Positions 43,795 to 52,841 of a stretch of 64,000 nucleotides of DNA are shown here, piece by piece. The position numbers and the translations under genes were made by a program. The notes below the pieces were generated by a model. The model was not told the DNA's origin, searched no databases, and was given only the letters and a program-made list of their open reading frames with translations. Numbering within the stretch: position 1 is the stretch's first letter; every line of letters begins with the position of its first letter. The stretch is from NCBI GenBank assembly GCA_942493145.1, contig OW818679.1:4030001-4094000 (forward strand), given 5' to 3'. The stretch is from ENR-C20 sp942493145. Lineage in GTDB: Bacteria; Bacillota; Clostridia; Acetivibrionales; DTU013.

Positions 43795-44790
43795 TTACTT
43801 CTTAAGCCAGCTCATCATCTTTCTGAGTTCTGCGCCGACCTTTTCAAGCTGGTGTTCCGATTCGAGCCTCCTGGTTGAGAGGAATTCCGCCCTGCCACCT
43901 GCCTTGTTCTCCGCTACCCATTGGGATGCGAATGCACCACTCTGGATTTCGTAAAGAACCTTCTTCATTTCCTTCCTGGTCTCCTCTGTGATTATCCTCT
44001 TGCCGATTTTGTAATCGCCATATTCGGCAGTATCACTGATGGAATACCTCATCATGGCAAATCCGCCGCTGTTGATAAGGTCGACTATGAGCTTCATTTC
44101 GTGGATACATTCAAAGTAGGCTATTTCAGGCTGGTACCCTGCATTTACAAGTGTTTCAAAGCCTGCCTTCATCAATTCCGTAACACCGCCGCAAAGTACT
44201 GCCTGTTCTCCGAACAAATCGGTCTCAGTTTCTTCCCTGAAGGTCGTTTCAAGAATACCTGCCCTGCCGGCACCTATACCTGCAGCATATGCAAGTGCGT
44301 AATCCTTTGCCTTGCCTGACGCATCCTGATAGACTGCGATAAGAGAAGGGACTCCCTTACCCTCGTTGTACTGGTATCTGACGGTATGTCCCGGTCCTTT
44401 TGGTGCGACCATGATGACATCAACATTCTTCGGTGGAAGTATAAGGTTGAAGTTGATGTTGAAGCCGTGTGCAAACATAAGTACATTGCCCTCTTTCAGA
44501 TTGGGCATTATGCTTTCCTTATACATGTCCATTTGTGTCTGATCGGGTGTAAGGATCATTATAAGGTCGGCAACCTTCGCCGCTTCAGCCGTATCAAGGA
44601 CTTTAAGCCCATCCTTTTCAACCTGGCTCCTCTTTTCCGATGTCGGTGCAAGTCCTACAACAACATTGATACCACTATCCTTTAAATTCTGTGCATGGGC
44701 ATGGCCCTGGCTTCCATATCCTATTACCGCTATAGTCTTGCCCTTAAGCAAGCCCAGGTTGCAATCCGCATCATAATACATCTTTGCCAT
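43795..44790 (-). CDS. ilvC: Ketol-acid reductoisomerase
   Basis: Converts acetolactate or acetohydroxybutyrate to the dihydroxy acid with NADPH and Mg2+. The 331-residue class I enzyme has the Rossmann motif GYGSQGHAHAQNLKDSG (residues 22-38), the MVAPKGPGH segment (about 128-136), and C-terminal knotted-domain residues EETETDLFGEQ and CIHEMKLIVDL for metal and substrate. It lies 7 bases after ilvN. Confidence 0.95.
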   Translation of the reverse strand: MAKMYYDADCNLGLLKGKTIAVIGYGSQGHAHAQNLKDSGINVVVGLAPTSEKRSQVEKDGLKVLDTAEAAKVADLIMILTPDQTQMDMYKESIMPNLKEGNVLMFAHGFNINFNLILPPKNVDVIMVAPKGPGHTVRYQYNEGKGVPSLIAVYQDASGKAKDYALAYAAGIGAGRAGILETTFREETETDLFGEQAVLCGGVTELMKAGFETLVNAGYQPEIAYFECIHEMKLIVDLINSGGFAMMRYSISDTAEYGDYKIGKRIITEETRKEMKKVLYEIQSGAFASQWVAENKAGGRAEFLSTRRLESEHQLEKVGAELRKMMSWLKK

Positions 44791-44797
44791 ATTTCAT

Positions 44798-45310
44798 TCA
44801 CTCCTCATCATTATTGTTGTATCTTATTATTTTGTTGCCTCTTTCGATGGCAATTGTGCCCGTTCTGACGATTTCTTTAATTCCGTACTGCTGCAGCATG
44901 TCTTCAAGTGCCGCCACCTTGTCGGATGAGCCTGATATCTCAATTGTGACCGTAGTCTTTGAAACATCGATTATCTTGGCTCTGAATATCTCCACTATCT
45001 GTATTATTTCCGAACGCGAGGTGGTATCTGCAGAAACTTTTATCAGTGCAAGTTCCCTGCTCACCGAATCGGATTTGTCCAATTGCTTGATCTTGATGAC
45101 GTCAATCAGCTTGTTCAGCTGTTTACCCACCTGCTCGATTGTATAGTCGTCTCCGTCAACTACGATTGTTATTCTTGAAATATCAGGATTCTCCGTCACC
45201 CCGACCGCGAGGCTTTCTATGTTGAAGCCCCTTCTGCTGAAAAGGCCGGAAACCCTGGACAGTACGCCGGCGTGGTTTTCTACCAGAACCGACAATGTAT
45301 GCTTGGCCAT
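44798..45310 (-). CDS. ilvN: Acetolactate synthase small (regulatory) subunit
   Basis: A 170-residue ACT-domain protein that binds valine and controls the large subunit. The true start is ATG 45310 (MAKHTLSVLVENHAGVLSRV) with GGGGAG upstream; the frame reaches to 45382 within ilvB, but without a site. Two ACT-type halves: residues 4-80 with NHAGVLSRVSGLFSRRGFN, and 85-160. Encoded between ilvB and ilvC. Confidence 0.93.
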   Translation of the reverse strand: MAKHTLSVLVENHAGVLSRVSGLFSRRGFNIESLAVGVTENPDISRITIVVDGDDYTIEQVGKQLNKLIDVIKIKQLDKSDSVSRELALIKVSADTTSRSEIIQIVEIFRAKIIDVSKTTVTIEISGSSDKVAALEDMLQQYGIKEIVRTGTIAIERGNKIIRYNNNDEE

Positions 45311-45365
45311 GTCGATCTCCCCTTTCTTTATATGTGTAATTTTACCACAAAATCTATATTGTTTG

Positions 45366-46994
45366 TCACAAAGTTGACTCATCCGGATCTACGATACACT
45401 CCAGCAGGAAGGTCCCGTCATCAGCCAGCATCTCTTCCAGGGCTCCCCTGACTTCCGGATTTCCAAATATCTTCCGTCCCCTGAATCCATATGCTTCAAC
45501 GATTTTTATAAAGTCGGGGTTCTTCTCCAGAAACACCTGTGAGTATCTTCCGCCGTGCCTTGCCTTCTGAAGCTCCCGCACCATCCCAAGCCTTGAATTG
45601 TTGAATACGATAATTTTCACTCCAAGGTCGAATTGTTTAATTGTACCGAGTTCCTGCATGGACATCTGAAAGCTGCCATCTCCACTTATTACAATTACCG
45701 TTTTCTCAGGCTGGCCAATTTTCACTCCGACTGCCGAGGGCAATCCATAACCCATGGTACCAAGACCACCGGACGTTATGAAGCTGCCCGGTTCACGAAT
45801 CCTGAGATTATTGGCCGCCCATATCTGGTTCTGTCCGACCTCCGTGGTCACTATCGCATTGTCTCCTGAATATTCATGCAACACCGAAAGGAGGTATTTG
45901 GGGCTCACATATGAATCGTCCTTTTCATCCCACTTCTTTTTGGCATGCTGGTTTGCCTGGTTGTCAAGTACATCCTTCCAGCCTTCACAGGAAGTACTCT
46001 TAACATATTTTATCAGTTCCTTCAGGATAAGCTTTACATCTCCCACAAGGGGTATTGTTGTATCAATGTTTTTCCCGATTTCGGCAGGGTCAATGTCAAT
46101 GTGCACTATTTTAGCTCTCTGAGCTATCTGGCTGGCTGTGCCCATAGCCCTGTCGCCTACACGCGCCCCCATGATGACAAGCAGGTCGGCATTGTGGACC
46201 GCGTAATTGGCAGCAAAGCTGCCATGAGTACCTACCATGCCATAACACAGACCGTGGTCGGTAGGTATGGAGCTGATTCCCATAAGTGTAGTAGTTACAG
46301 GAATTCCCCACTTTTCTGCGCATTCGGTAAGGATCCCTGAAGCCTTCGCACTGATTACACCACCGCCGGCGCATATAACAGGTTTTTTAGCTGTTGACAA
46401 AGCCTCGGCAACTTTCTTTATCTGAAGAATGTGTCCCTTTTCTTTGGGTTTATACCCCCTTATATCCACTTTGGCAGGATATTTAAAATCCAGTGTCTTG
46501 TTTTGAATGTCAACCGGTATATCTATAAGGACCGGTCCAGGCCTTCCAGTTGAAGCTATATGGAATGCCTCCCGGAATACCCTCGGAAGATCCTCTGCTT
46601 TTTTCACAAGATAATTGTGCTTGCAGAAAGGCGCGGTAGCACCGGTAATGTCGGCTTCCTGAAAGACATCCCTGCCGATCAGCTCAGTGGATACCTGGCC
46701 TGTAATGGCCACCAAAGGGATGGAGTCCATATACGCGGTTGCAATGCCTGTAATGAGGTTTGTAGCACCCGGGCCGGAGGTGGCGACGCATACGCCGGTC
46801 TTCCCTGTTGCCCTGGAATATCCACTGGCGCCGTGTGCTGCACCCTGTTCATGCCTTGTAAGAATATGGCTGATTTCTGATTCCAATAATGCATCATAAA
46901 ATGGAGAAATGGCTGCCCCAGGATAACCAAATACAGTATCTACCTTCTCCAACTCAAGTGCTTTTATAATTGCCTGCGCTCCGGTGATATTCAT
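45366..46994 (-). CDS. ilvB: Acetolactate synthase large subunit
   Basis: A 542-residue thiamine-diphosphate enzyme catalysing the first common step of valine, leucine and isoleucine synthesis. The catalytic Glu is in RHEQGAAH (near residue 47), the FAD/central domain spans about 190-330, and the ThDP motif GDGSFQMSMQEL to VFNN is near 430-460. GGAGG precedes the ATG at 46994. First gene of the operon, directly behind the T-box leader. Confidence 0.94.
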   Translation of the reverse strand: MNITGAQAIIKALELEKVDTVFGYPGAAISPFYDALLESEISHILTRHEQGAAHGASGYSRATGKTGVCVATSGPGATNLITGIATAYMDSIPLVAITGQVSTELIGRDVFQEADITGATAPFCKHNYLVKKAEDLPRVFREAFHIASTGRPGPVLIDIPVDIQNKTLDFKYPAKVDIRGYKPKEKGHILQIKKVAEALSTAKKPVICAGGGVISAKASGILTECAEKWGIPVTTTLMGISSIPTDHGLCYGMVGTHGSFAANYAVHNADLLVIMGARVGDRAMGTASQIAQRAKIVHIDIDPAEIGKNIDTTIPLVGDVKLILKELIKYVKSTSCEGWKDVLDNQANQHAKKKWDEKDDSYVSPKYLLSVLHEYSGDNAIVTTEVGQNQIWAANNLRIREPGSFITSGGLGTMGYGLPSAVGVKIGQPEKTVIVISGDGSFQMSMQELGTIKQFDLGVKIIVFNNSRLGMVRELQKARHGGRYSQVFLEKNPDFIKIVEAYGFRGRKIFGNPEVRGALEEMLADDGTFLLECIVDPDESTL

Positions 46995-47060
46995 AGCAGC
47001 TCCCTCCTTTCTAACGTATACCTCTCCTAAATAAAACCTTTATAAATAAAATCTAAAAAT

Positions 47061-47354
47061 AAAAAACCTCCGCCATGCAGAAAGAATCGTTCTGCAGGGG
47101 CGAAGGTATGATCCGACGCGGTACCACCCTACTTTGATATGCAATAACAGCATATCCTCAGTAAGTACTATTGTACTAAAACTGTAACGTAGTCATCGTC
47201 ATTGAGCGCTATTGCGTCAATGCAGCTCCGGAATGAGCTATACATGCGTTTTCCGTTCAGGCTTTCACCACCCGCCTGCTCTCTTTATACAATCGAACGC
47301 ATCTTATTTCCTTCATGGCTTTTTCATATTAACATATACTATTTTCAAATATTG
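47061..47354 (-). promoter_or_regulatory. T-box leader controlling ilvB-ilvN-ilvC-leuA-cimA (likely Leu)
   Basis: On the minus strand the 14-base T-box AGGGTGGTACCGCG lies at 47130-47117. It is followed by a terminator hairpin (47106-47067, CCTTCGCC...GGCGGAGG with an inner TGCAGAA/TTCTGCA stem) and six T (47066-47061). Stem I elements are at about 47304-47210, including GGTGGTGAAAGCC. The specifier region reads TAG-CTC-A-TTCCGGAGCTGC, giving Leu CUC (47237-47235), followed by the usual purine. The stem I fold was done by eye, so the specifier is a reasoned guess; Ile AUU one base later is the alternative. Uncharged tRNA would open the operon. Confidence 0.88.
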
Positions 47355-47360
47355 TCTAAT

Positions 47361-47389
47361 ATTCTACCAGCGCGCCATGAAGCTGTCAA
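47361..47389 (-). promoter_or_regulatory. Promoter of the ilv-leu-cim operon
   Basis: TTGACA (47389-47384), a 17-bp spacer and TAGAAT (47366-47361) on the minus strand, close to consensus. The start point would be near 47354, giving a leader of about 290 nt up to the T-box terminator. Confidence 0.8.
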
Positions 47390-47458
47390 GGTAATTTTTC
47401 ACGCTTTCCTGCTTACTATGAATGGTGTTTTTACGATATCCTATCCTGATTGGCATTC

Positions 47459-48667
47459 TCATCTTGTAACACTGCCGTTATTAACTTTTTCAGCAAGTTC
47501 TACCGGAACAGTGATCCATGTATCTTCCCCATGCATCATATGGGTTATGTCTACAATATCACCCGGGGTTTTTGAAAGGATTATCGTCCTCATCTGCAGC
47601 ATGGTATTCACTTCAGTTCCATCTATTGACTTTATGATGCATTCCTTTCTGATGCCCGCCTTGTATGCAGGACTTGTTTCATCAATATATGCAACATATA
47701 CCCCATCGGAGTTTTCCTTCGTCTCACTAAATCCGTTGATGTATTTAAGAAGGGACCTGTCAAAAGCGAATACCCCAAGATAGGCCTCTTTAAAAGTTCC
47801 TCCGTCTGCAAGCTTATCAATTATTGGTTTTGCTGCGTTAATCGGGATGGCGAACCCCATCGCTTCAGCGCTTGATACTTTAATCGTATTAATACCGACA
47901 ACCTCCCCTTTAGAATTCAGGAGGGGCCCGCCACTGTTGCCAGGATTGATGCTGGCGTCTGTCTGTATGAGGCCTTCCATATAGTTTGCACCCTGGTCTG
48001 TATCTACCCTGATCGTTCTGTTCACTGCACTTATAATCCCCGATGTTACTGTGCTTTGGAATTCAAGGCCCAGCGGATTTCCGATAGCAATGGCCGGTTC
48101 ACCGACACTAAGGGTTGTGGCGTCTCCCAATGTCAACACCGGCAGACCTGTGAGCTCAACCTTAACCACTGCGAGGTCCAGTACCGGATCGGTCCATACC
48201 GTTATACCATCCACATTTCTACCGTCACTGAGGGTTACTACCAGCTTACTGCCCTTATCTCCAGCCACGTGATTGTTCGTAAGGATATATCCGTTCTGAT
48301 CTACGATAAAGCCCGATCCTACGCCGACCTGTGTTCCGGAATTACTGTCGAAAAGGCTGCCCGTGTCAGGTATCTCCAGTGTTATACCCACTACGGACTC
48401 TGTAGCGGTCCTGGCCACCGATTGGGCAACAGTTTCCACATTCACATTACCTGTGACTATATTAACTTTTTCTGTCGTCTGTCCTGCCTGATTTGTGCCG
48501 GCGGACATCAAAGTTGATATCTGCATATTTTCCGGGGAATCCATTCTTGGAGCATTTCGTGTAATATACCCCGAAGTAAATGAGAAAACCAACAAAGCAA
48601 GTCCCAAAGACCCGACAACCGCATAAATCAACGTTTTCAATCTATTGTTCCACAGTCTGTTTTGCAA
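47459..48667 (-). CDS. HtrA/DegP-like serine protease with PDZ domain
   Basis: A 402-residue membrane-anchored protease for misfolded envelope proteins. TM/signal anchor at residues 10-32. Trypsin-like domain with His in LTNNHVAGD (about 132), Asp in DPVLDLAVV (about 161) and Ser in NPGNSGGPLLN (about 243). One PDZ domain (about 285-385). The TTG start at 48667 (AAAGGAA ten bases upstream) gives MQNRLWNNRLK. It is upstream of and co-oriented with the ilv promoter region; no terminator was seen between. Confidence 0.9.
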   Translation of the reverse strand: MQNRLWNNRLKTLIYAVVGSLGLALLVFSFTSGYITRNAPRMDSPENMQISTLMSAGTNQAGQTTEKVNIVTGNVNVETVAQSVARTATESVVGITLEIPDTGSLFDSNSGTQVGVGSGFIVDQNGYILTNNHVAGDKGSKLVVTLSDGRNVDGITVWTDPVLDLAVVKVELTGLPVLTLGDATTLSVGEPAIAIGNPLGLEFQSTVTSGIISAVNRTIRVDTDQGANYMEGLIQTDASINPGNSGGPLLNSKGEVVGINTIKVSSAEAMGFAIPINAAKPIIDKLADGGTFKEAYLGVFAFDRSLLKYINGFSETKENSDGVYVAYIDETSPAYKAGIRKECIIKSIDGTEVNTMLQMRTIILSKTPGDIVDITHMMHGEDTWITVPVELAEKVNNGSVTR

Positions 48668-48832
48668 AATTTCATCATTCCTTTAATTTTTCTTTTATTA
48701 TTCCTTTATCAGGCTTCCGGTATCCGGAATCCTTACAGGCTTTAATATTACTGCGACTCAAATATACTTCCGGCAAGTGCTATGAATATGTTATTATTGT
48801 TATGATATTAAATACGATTGGAGTGTCAATTC

Positions 48833-49468
48833 ATGAAATTCATTGATATCGAAGGCTGGGAAAGAAAAGATCATTACAGGTATTTTAAAGACTTTGATTA
48901 TCCCCATTTCAACATATGCGGAAACATAGACATCACGATATTCCTGTCATATATAAAGGAAAAAGAGTTGCCCTTCTTCATATCCATGCTTTATCTCTCA
49001 TCAAAAACAGCCAATGAAATAAGGGAACTGAGGCTCAGAATCAAAGGGGACAAGCTGGCAGAATACGACAGTGTAAGCCCCTCGTGTACGGTAATGACCG
49101 ATTCGGGCGCTTTTAGTTATTGTACTGTTGAATATATGGAGGATTTCGTTGATTTTCGTTCAAATGCACAGGTCAGGATCGAAAAGGCTAAACAAACAGC
49201 AAATATAGATGATGTACCAGAAAGGGATGATCTGCTATATGTAACGAGCATCCCGTGGATTTCCTTCACAAGCATTTCCCACGCCATGCATACGCATCCG
49301 GTAGACAGCATTCCAAGGATAGGCTGGGGCAAATACTTTGAAAGCAACGGCAAGATGCTGCTCCCCCTCTCAGTATCAGCACATCACGCTCTTGTCGACG
49401 GTCTTCACATCGGCAAATATTACAATACGCTACAGAAATTGTTGGATAGTCCCGAGACATTATTTTAA
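48833..49468 (+). CDS. Chloramphenicol acetyltransferase-like (CatA family) protein
   Basis: A 211-residue protein of the CAT trimer family, which moves acetyl groups from acetyl-CoA to hydroxyls. The catalytic HHxxxDG is present as HHALVDG near residue 186, and the N-terminal FIDIEGWERKDHYRYF is typical. ATG 48833 has GGAGTG ten bases upstream; the frame to 48818 lacks a site. Chromosomal clostridial members often do not confer resistance, so the substrate is open. Convergent with DUF951. Confidence 0.85.
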   Translation: MKFIDIEGWERKDHYRYFKDFDYPHFNICGNIDITIFLSYIKEKELPFFISMLYLSSKTANEIRELRLRIKGDKLAEYDSVSPSCTVMTDSGAFSYCTVEYMEDFVDFRSNAQVRIEKAKQTANIDDVPERDDLLYVTSIPWISFTSISHAMHTHPVDSIPRIGWGKYFESNGKMLLPLSVSAHHALVDGLHIGKYYNTLQKLLDSPETLF

Positions 49469-49498
49469 AATCTTTCAATTGTAATTTTTCTGTTTATT

Positions 49499-49705
49499 TT
49501 AAGATAAGTTCACAGGAAGATTGGATTTGATGATTTTCTTGACGCTTTTCTCAAATTTGGGACGCGGCAGCATGACCTGGTGCTGACAGCCAAGGCATTT
49601 CACCCTGAAATCAGCTCCGGTTCTGGTAACTTCCCACTGCTTGCTGCCACAGGGGTGTTCCTTTTTGAATTCCACTATATCTCCTTCACAGAATCTGTCT
49701 GCCAA
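49499..49705 (-). CDS. DUF951 small zinc-binding-like protein
   Basis: A 68-residue conserved Firmicutes protein of unknown function, with the family opening GDIVEFKKEHPCGSKQWEV and Cys residues at HPCG and KCLGCQ. Often found near ychF or parB-type genes, though not here. It ends 30 bases from the convergent acetyltransferase and is followed upstream by an amidotransferase gene on the same strand. Confidence 0.85.
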   Translation of the reverse strand: MADRFCEGDIVEFKKEHPCGSKQWEVTRTGADFRVKCLGCQHQVMLPRPKFEKSVKKIIKSNLPVNLS

Positions 49706-49756
49706 TGCTACACCTCCTTTTATCCGGTTTATTCTCCAGATATCTTCACATTCCGT

Positions 49757-50479
49757 TCAGCCAGTTGCCCCTGCAGCGCTGACAAAGCCTTCGAACAGTC
49801 TGAGGAATTCCTTGTCAGCCTGCCACATTGTTTCAGGATGCCACTGCACTCCTACGGCAAAGGTACTTCCCCTGTATTCTATTGCCTCGATCACACCATC
49901 CGGGGACGCAGCTGTGATTTCAAGCCCTTTCCCAAGGCCCTTCACCGCCTGGTGATGATAGGAATTAACTCTTACTTTGTCTCTTTTAAAGCAATCCCAG
50001 ATATATGTATCCCTGCATATGGCAACCTCATGCACAGGATACCAGTCGGGTGCCTCCTGCCAGTGCTTCAGCATCTCAATGTCCTTGTTCTGCGAGTATA
50101 TGTCCTGGTATAAAGTGCCTCCAAGTGCTACATTCAGCACTTGTATCCCTCTGCAGATTCCAAAGATCGGCTTTCCCAGCTCTAAAGCTTTTCTTGCAAC
50201 GGCCAGCTCCATCCTGTCCCGGTGCGGGGAAATTTCACCGTTTGCCTTGAGATTTGCCTCACCGTAGTGGAAAGCGTCAATATCGGCTCCACCCGGCAGC
50301 AGCACACCCTGGCAGGTTTCCAGGAGTCTGCCGATTATTTCCTCATCTTCGGATAACGGCATCAATACGGCAAGCCCCCCTGCCATATTGATGCCATCGA
50401 TATATCCTTTGCCTATATAAAGTCTATCCTTATCTGAGCTGTATCCGGGTGTTATCCCGATAACCGGCCTTACTCCCAT
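49757..50479 (-). CDS. Class I glutamine amidotransferase-like hydrolase (PuuD/peptidase C26)
   Basis: A 240-residue cytoplasmic hydrolase of the gamma-glutamyl-GABA hydrolase family. Nucleophile Cys in GICRGIQVLNVALGGTLYQD (near residue 119), oxyanion region LLPGGADID (near 76) and the His-x-Glu pair in GVQWHPE (near 218). Adjacent to glnA (37 bases upstream on the same strand), suggesting nitrogen or glutamyl-compound turnover. Substrate not determinable. Confidence 0.88.
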   Translation of the reverse strand: MGVRPVIGITPGYSSDKDRLYIGKGYIDGINMAGGLAVLMPLSEDEEIIGRLLETCQGVLLPGGADIDAFHYGEANLKANGEISPHRDRMELAVARKALELGKPIFGICRGIQVLNVALGGTLYQDIYSQNKDIEMLKHWQEAPDWYPVHEVAICRDTYIWDCFKRDKVRVNSYHHQAVKGLGKGLEITAASPDGVIEAIEYRGSTFAVGVQWHPETMWQADKEFLRLFEGFVSAAGATG

Positions 50480-50516
50480 AACCGCCCTCCGGCTTTAACC
50501 TTGCATTTATATTATA

Positions 50517-51851
50517 TTAATACTTTGTCAGATATGAGTCAATTTCCCACTGGCTGATTCTTTTTCTGTATTCATCAGCTTCATTCAATTTGGCCTCAAG
50601 GTATTTACTGAAAACATGATCCCCCAGCACCTCTTTGGCAAACGCACTGCCGGCCATTTCCTCAAGGGCTTCATCCAGACTTCCCGGGAGTGATCCGATA
50701 CCTTCAGCTTTCCTTTCCTCATCGGTAAGTTCAAACAGGTTCTTGTCAGCGGATGGCGGCGGCTGAATCTTGTTCTCGATACCGTCCAGGCCTGCTGCAA
50801 GGATTACTGCGAGCGCCAGATACGGGTTACACGATGGATCCGGGCATCTGAGCTCTACTCTGGTCGATGAGCCACGCGCGGCGGGAATCCTTATGAGCGG
50901 GCTTCTGTTCCTTGCCGACCATGCTATATAAATTGGAGCTTCATACCCCGGTACAAGCCTCTTGTATGAGTTGACCAGCGGATTTGTGATAGCGGCAATC
51001 TGTCTCATGTTCTTCATTAATCCGCCTATGAACCAGTATGCCTCCTGACTTAGCTGAAGGGGATCGTTCTCATCAAAGAATATGTTTTTACCGTCTCTGA
51101 ATAGTGAGGCATTCGCATGCATTCCTGATCCGGCAATTCCATAGATCGGCTTGGGCATGAATGTTGCATGCAGCCCGTGGCGTTGTGCCACCGTCTTGAC
51201 CACCAGCTTGAAGGTAAGGATGGCATCCGCAGTAGTCAGTGCATCGTTGTATTTAAAGTCAATTTCATGCTGCCCGGGAGCCACTTCATGATGTGATGCC
51301 TCAATTTCAAAGCCCATATCCTCCAGTGCAAGGCACATATCCCTTCTCGCATTCTCTCCCAGATCAACCGGTCCCAGATCGAAGTAGCCTCCGTTGTCGT
51401 GCGTTATAGTTGTCGCTTTTCCTTCGCTGTCAGTCATGAACAGGAAGAATTCGCATTCCGGTCCTACATTGAAGGTGTCATAACCCATCTTCACGGCCTT
51501 TTCCAGGATCTTCTTCAAAGTATACCTCGGATCCCCTTCAAATGGTGTTCCGTCCGGATTGTATACATCACATATAAGCCTGGCGACCTTACCCGTCTGG
51601 GGCCTCCAAGGGAACACAACAAATGAGTTGGTATCCGGTCTGAGATACATGTCTGATTCTTCAATACGTACAAATCCTTCTATTGATGACCCATCAAACA
51701 TACATTTGTTATCCAGGGCTTTTTCCAACTGGTCGGCGGTGATTGCTACATTTTTAAGTGTTCCGAATATGTCTGTGAATTGAAGCCTGATAAATTTTAC
51801 ATCCTGTTCCCTGACTATTCTGACAACATCTTCATTGCTGTATTTCGTCAT
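50517..51851 (-). CDS. glnA: Glutamine synthetase, type I
   Basis: ATP-dependent assimilation of ammonia into glutamine. The 444-residue length is of the short GSI-alpha type common in Firmicutes. Motifs: FDGSSIEGFVRIEESD (near 53), the metal/ATP region with GPECEFFLF, HxN segment GSGMHANASLF, and NPYLALAVILAAGLDGI (near 360). No adenylylation-type insertion is seen. I start at ATG 51851 (MTKYSNEDV) behind GAGAGG; the frame extends to 51983 through the leader terminator, which cannot be coding. See 51918-51961. Confidence 0.94.
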   Translation of the reverse strand: MTKYSNEDVVRIVREQDVKFIRLQFTDIFGTLKNVAITADQLEKALDNKCMFDGSSIEGFVRIEESDMYLRPDTNSFVVFPWRPQTGKVARLICDVYNPDGTPFEGDPRYTLKKILEKAVKMGYDTFNVGPECEFFLFMTDSEGKATTITHDNGGYFDLGPVDLGENARRDMCLALEDMGFEIEASHHEVAPGQHEIDFKYNDALTTADAILTFKLVVKTVAQRHGLHATFMPKPIYGIAGSGMHANASLFRDGKNIFFDENDPLQLSQEAYWFIGGLMKNMRQIAAITNPLVNSYKRLVPGYEAPIYIAWSARNRSPLIRIPAARGSSTRVELRCPDPSCNPYLALAVILAAGLDGIENKIQPPPSADKNLFELTDEERKAEGIGSLPGSLDEALEEMAGSAFAKEVLGDHVFSKYLEAKLNEADEYRKRISQWEIDSYLTKY

Positions 51852-51917
51852 GATACGCACATCCTCTCTCTTCCTTATCCTCATTGCAAGGCGAATTTTT
51901 AATATTGAAAATTTTAT

Positions 51918-51961
51918 AAAAAAAGCGTTCTCAAGGGCATAAAAAGCCGGTCCGAGAACGC
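51918..51961 (-). terminator. Intrinsic terminator 67 bases before glnA (possible attenuator)
   Basis: On the minus strand GCGTTCTC (51961-51954) pairs with GAGAACGC (51932-51925), with an inner GGC/GCC pairing, followed by seven T (51924-51918). It could end the DUF5668-like transcript. Because a TGCTATAAT extended -10 lies between that gene and this hairpin, it also sits in the glnA leader. A TATAAAAT sequence inside the T-run may instead serve as a local glnA promoter. Confidence 0.75.
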
Positions 51962-52027
51962 CATTGTTCCAAACACATGTCAAACATATGATTAAAAAAA
52001 TTACATATAACCTATAGCAATAAAGAT

Positions 52028-52036
52028 ATTATAGCA
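52028..52036 (-). promoter_or_regulatory. Candidate extended -10 promoter for glnA
   Basis: TGCTATAAT on the minus strand (TG at 52036-52035, TATAAT 52033-52028), just after the DUF5668-like stop. The -35 is poor (GTTTAA), as tolerated with an extended -10. The leader to glnA would be about 170 nt and includes the terminator hairpin. Confidence 0.45.
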
Positions 52037-52050
52037 TAATGAGGTGTCTC

Positions 52051-52572
52051 TTAAACAGACTTTTTCCCAAAAATAACTACAATTCCGATGAAAATCAGTA
52101 CAATCGGTGCAATAAACCCAGTTGTGCCCGGTCCGAGCAATTCCTTAAGCGAAATTGTAAAGAAGAATATGACCGACAAGCCGCCCAGGATACCGACAGG
52201 GATGAGCAAGCCCTTTTCCCTTCCCCCGAACAGGTACAGTTCAAACAAACCGAATGCCACTGCAAATATATATGCTGGCCAGGTCACATCCCATCCACCG
52301 AAAAGCATATTGAACTGGAACACGACACCAAGTACCAGCAGTATCCCTCCCGGAACCAGCAATCCGGCGTCTTTCCTTCCTCCGGACAGAAATCCATAGT
52401 GGAAAAGGAGACCAGGAATGATAAGGAACAGTGATGGCCAGAAAGTTCCTATAAGTGATCCAAAACTGAGTGAATCAAAAAATGGGCTGAATATATTGAA
52501 ATTCTTTAGTAGAAACAGGACACCTATGATAATTATTATAATGCCTATGATACCGTTAGTTTTAATCTTCAC
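52051..52572 (-). CDS. LiaF/DUF5668-like multi-pass membrane protein
   Basis: A 173-residue protein with about six closely spaced hydrophobic segments and little else. The opening NGIIGIIIIIIGVLFLLKNFNIF matches the N-terminal membrane part of LiaF/LiaI-like and DUF5668 proteins, which sense or respond to envelope stress. I start at GTG 52572 because GGGAGG lies seven bases upstream; the TTG at 52587 overlaps that site. A 13-bp inverted repeat lies upstream at 52618-52660. Confidence 0.72.
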   Translation of the reverse strand: MKIKTNGIIGIIIIIIGVLFLLKNFNIFSPFFDSLSFGSLIGTFWPSLFLIIPGLLFHYGFLSGGRKDAGLLVPGGILLVLGVVFQFNMLFGGWDVTWPAYIFAVAFGLFELYLFGGREKGLLIPVGILGGLSVIFFFTISLKELLGPGTTGFIAPIVLIFIGIVVIFGKKSV

Positions 52573-52617
52573 GCTAAACCCTCCCAAATATGATTTTTAT
52601 TGTCATCTGGCTAGTGT

Positions 52618-52660
52618 TTTGTAACACTTCATTCCTGTATATCACTCGAAGTGTTACAAA
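52618..52660. promoter_or_regulatory. 13-bp inverted repeat in a divergent promoter region
   Basis: TTTGTAACACTTC (52618-52630) and GAAGTGTTACAAA (52648-52660) are perfect complements with a 17-bp spacer. Arms two helical turns apart or more suit a dimeric or tetrameric repressor. No T-run, so a terminator is unlikely. It lies 46 bases from the GTG of the membrane protein and about 180 from the PAS-phosphatase ATG. Confidence 0.55.
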
Positions 52661-52841
52661 TACACCTCCTTGATGTTGTGGCAGCTTAAGCTTTTCAAAA
52701 AGTCTTTCTATAACAATTATAATTGGCAAATACAAAAATGTCTGACTTTTGATAAAAGAATACCTGAGTATTGCCCTTCAGGCCTATATTTGGTATCATC
52801 TAATCAAGTTTGTTGACATCAAGCGACCGGAGGGCAATCAC

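Noticed and set aside
51852..51983. Extended glnA start upstream of ATG 51851
   Set aside because: It would translate the leader terminator hairpin, and the extra residues do not fit glutamine synthetases.
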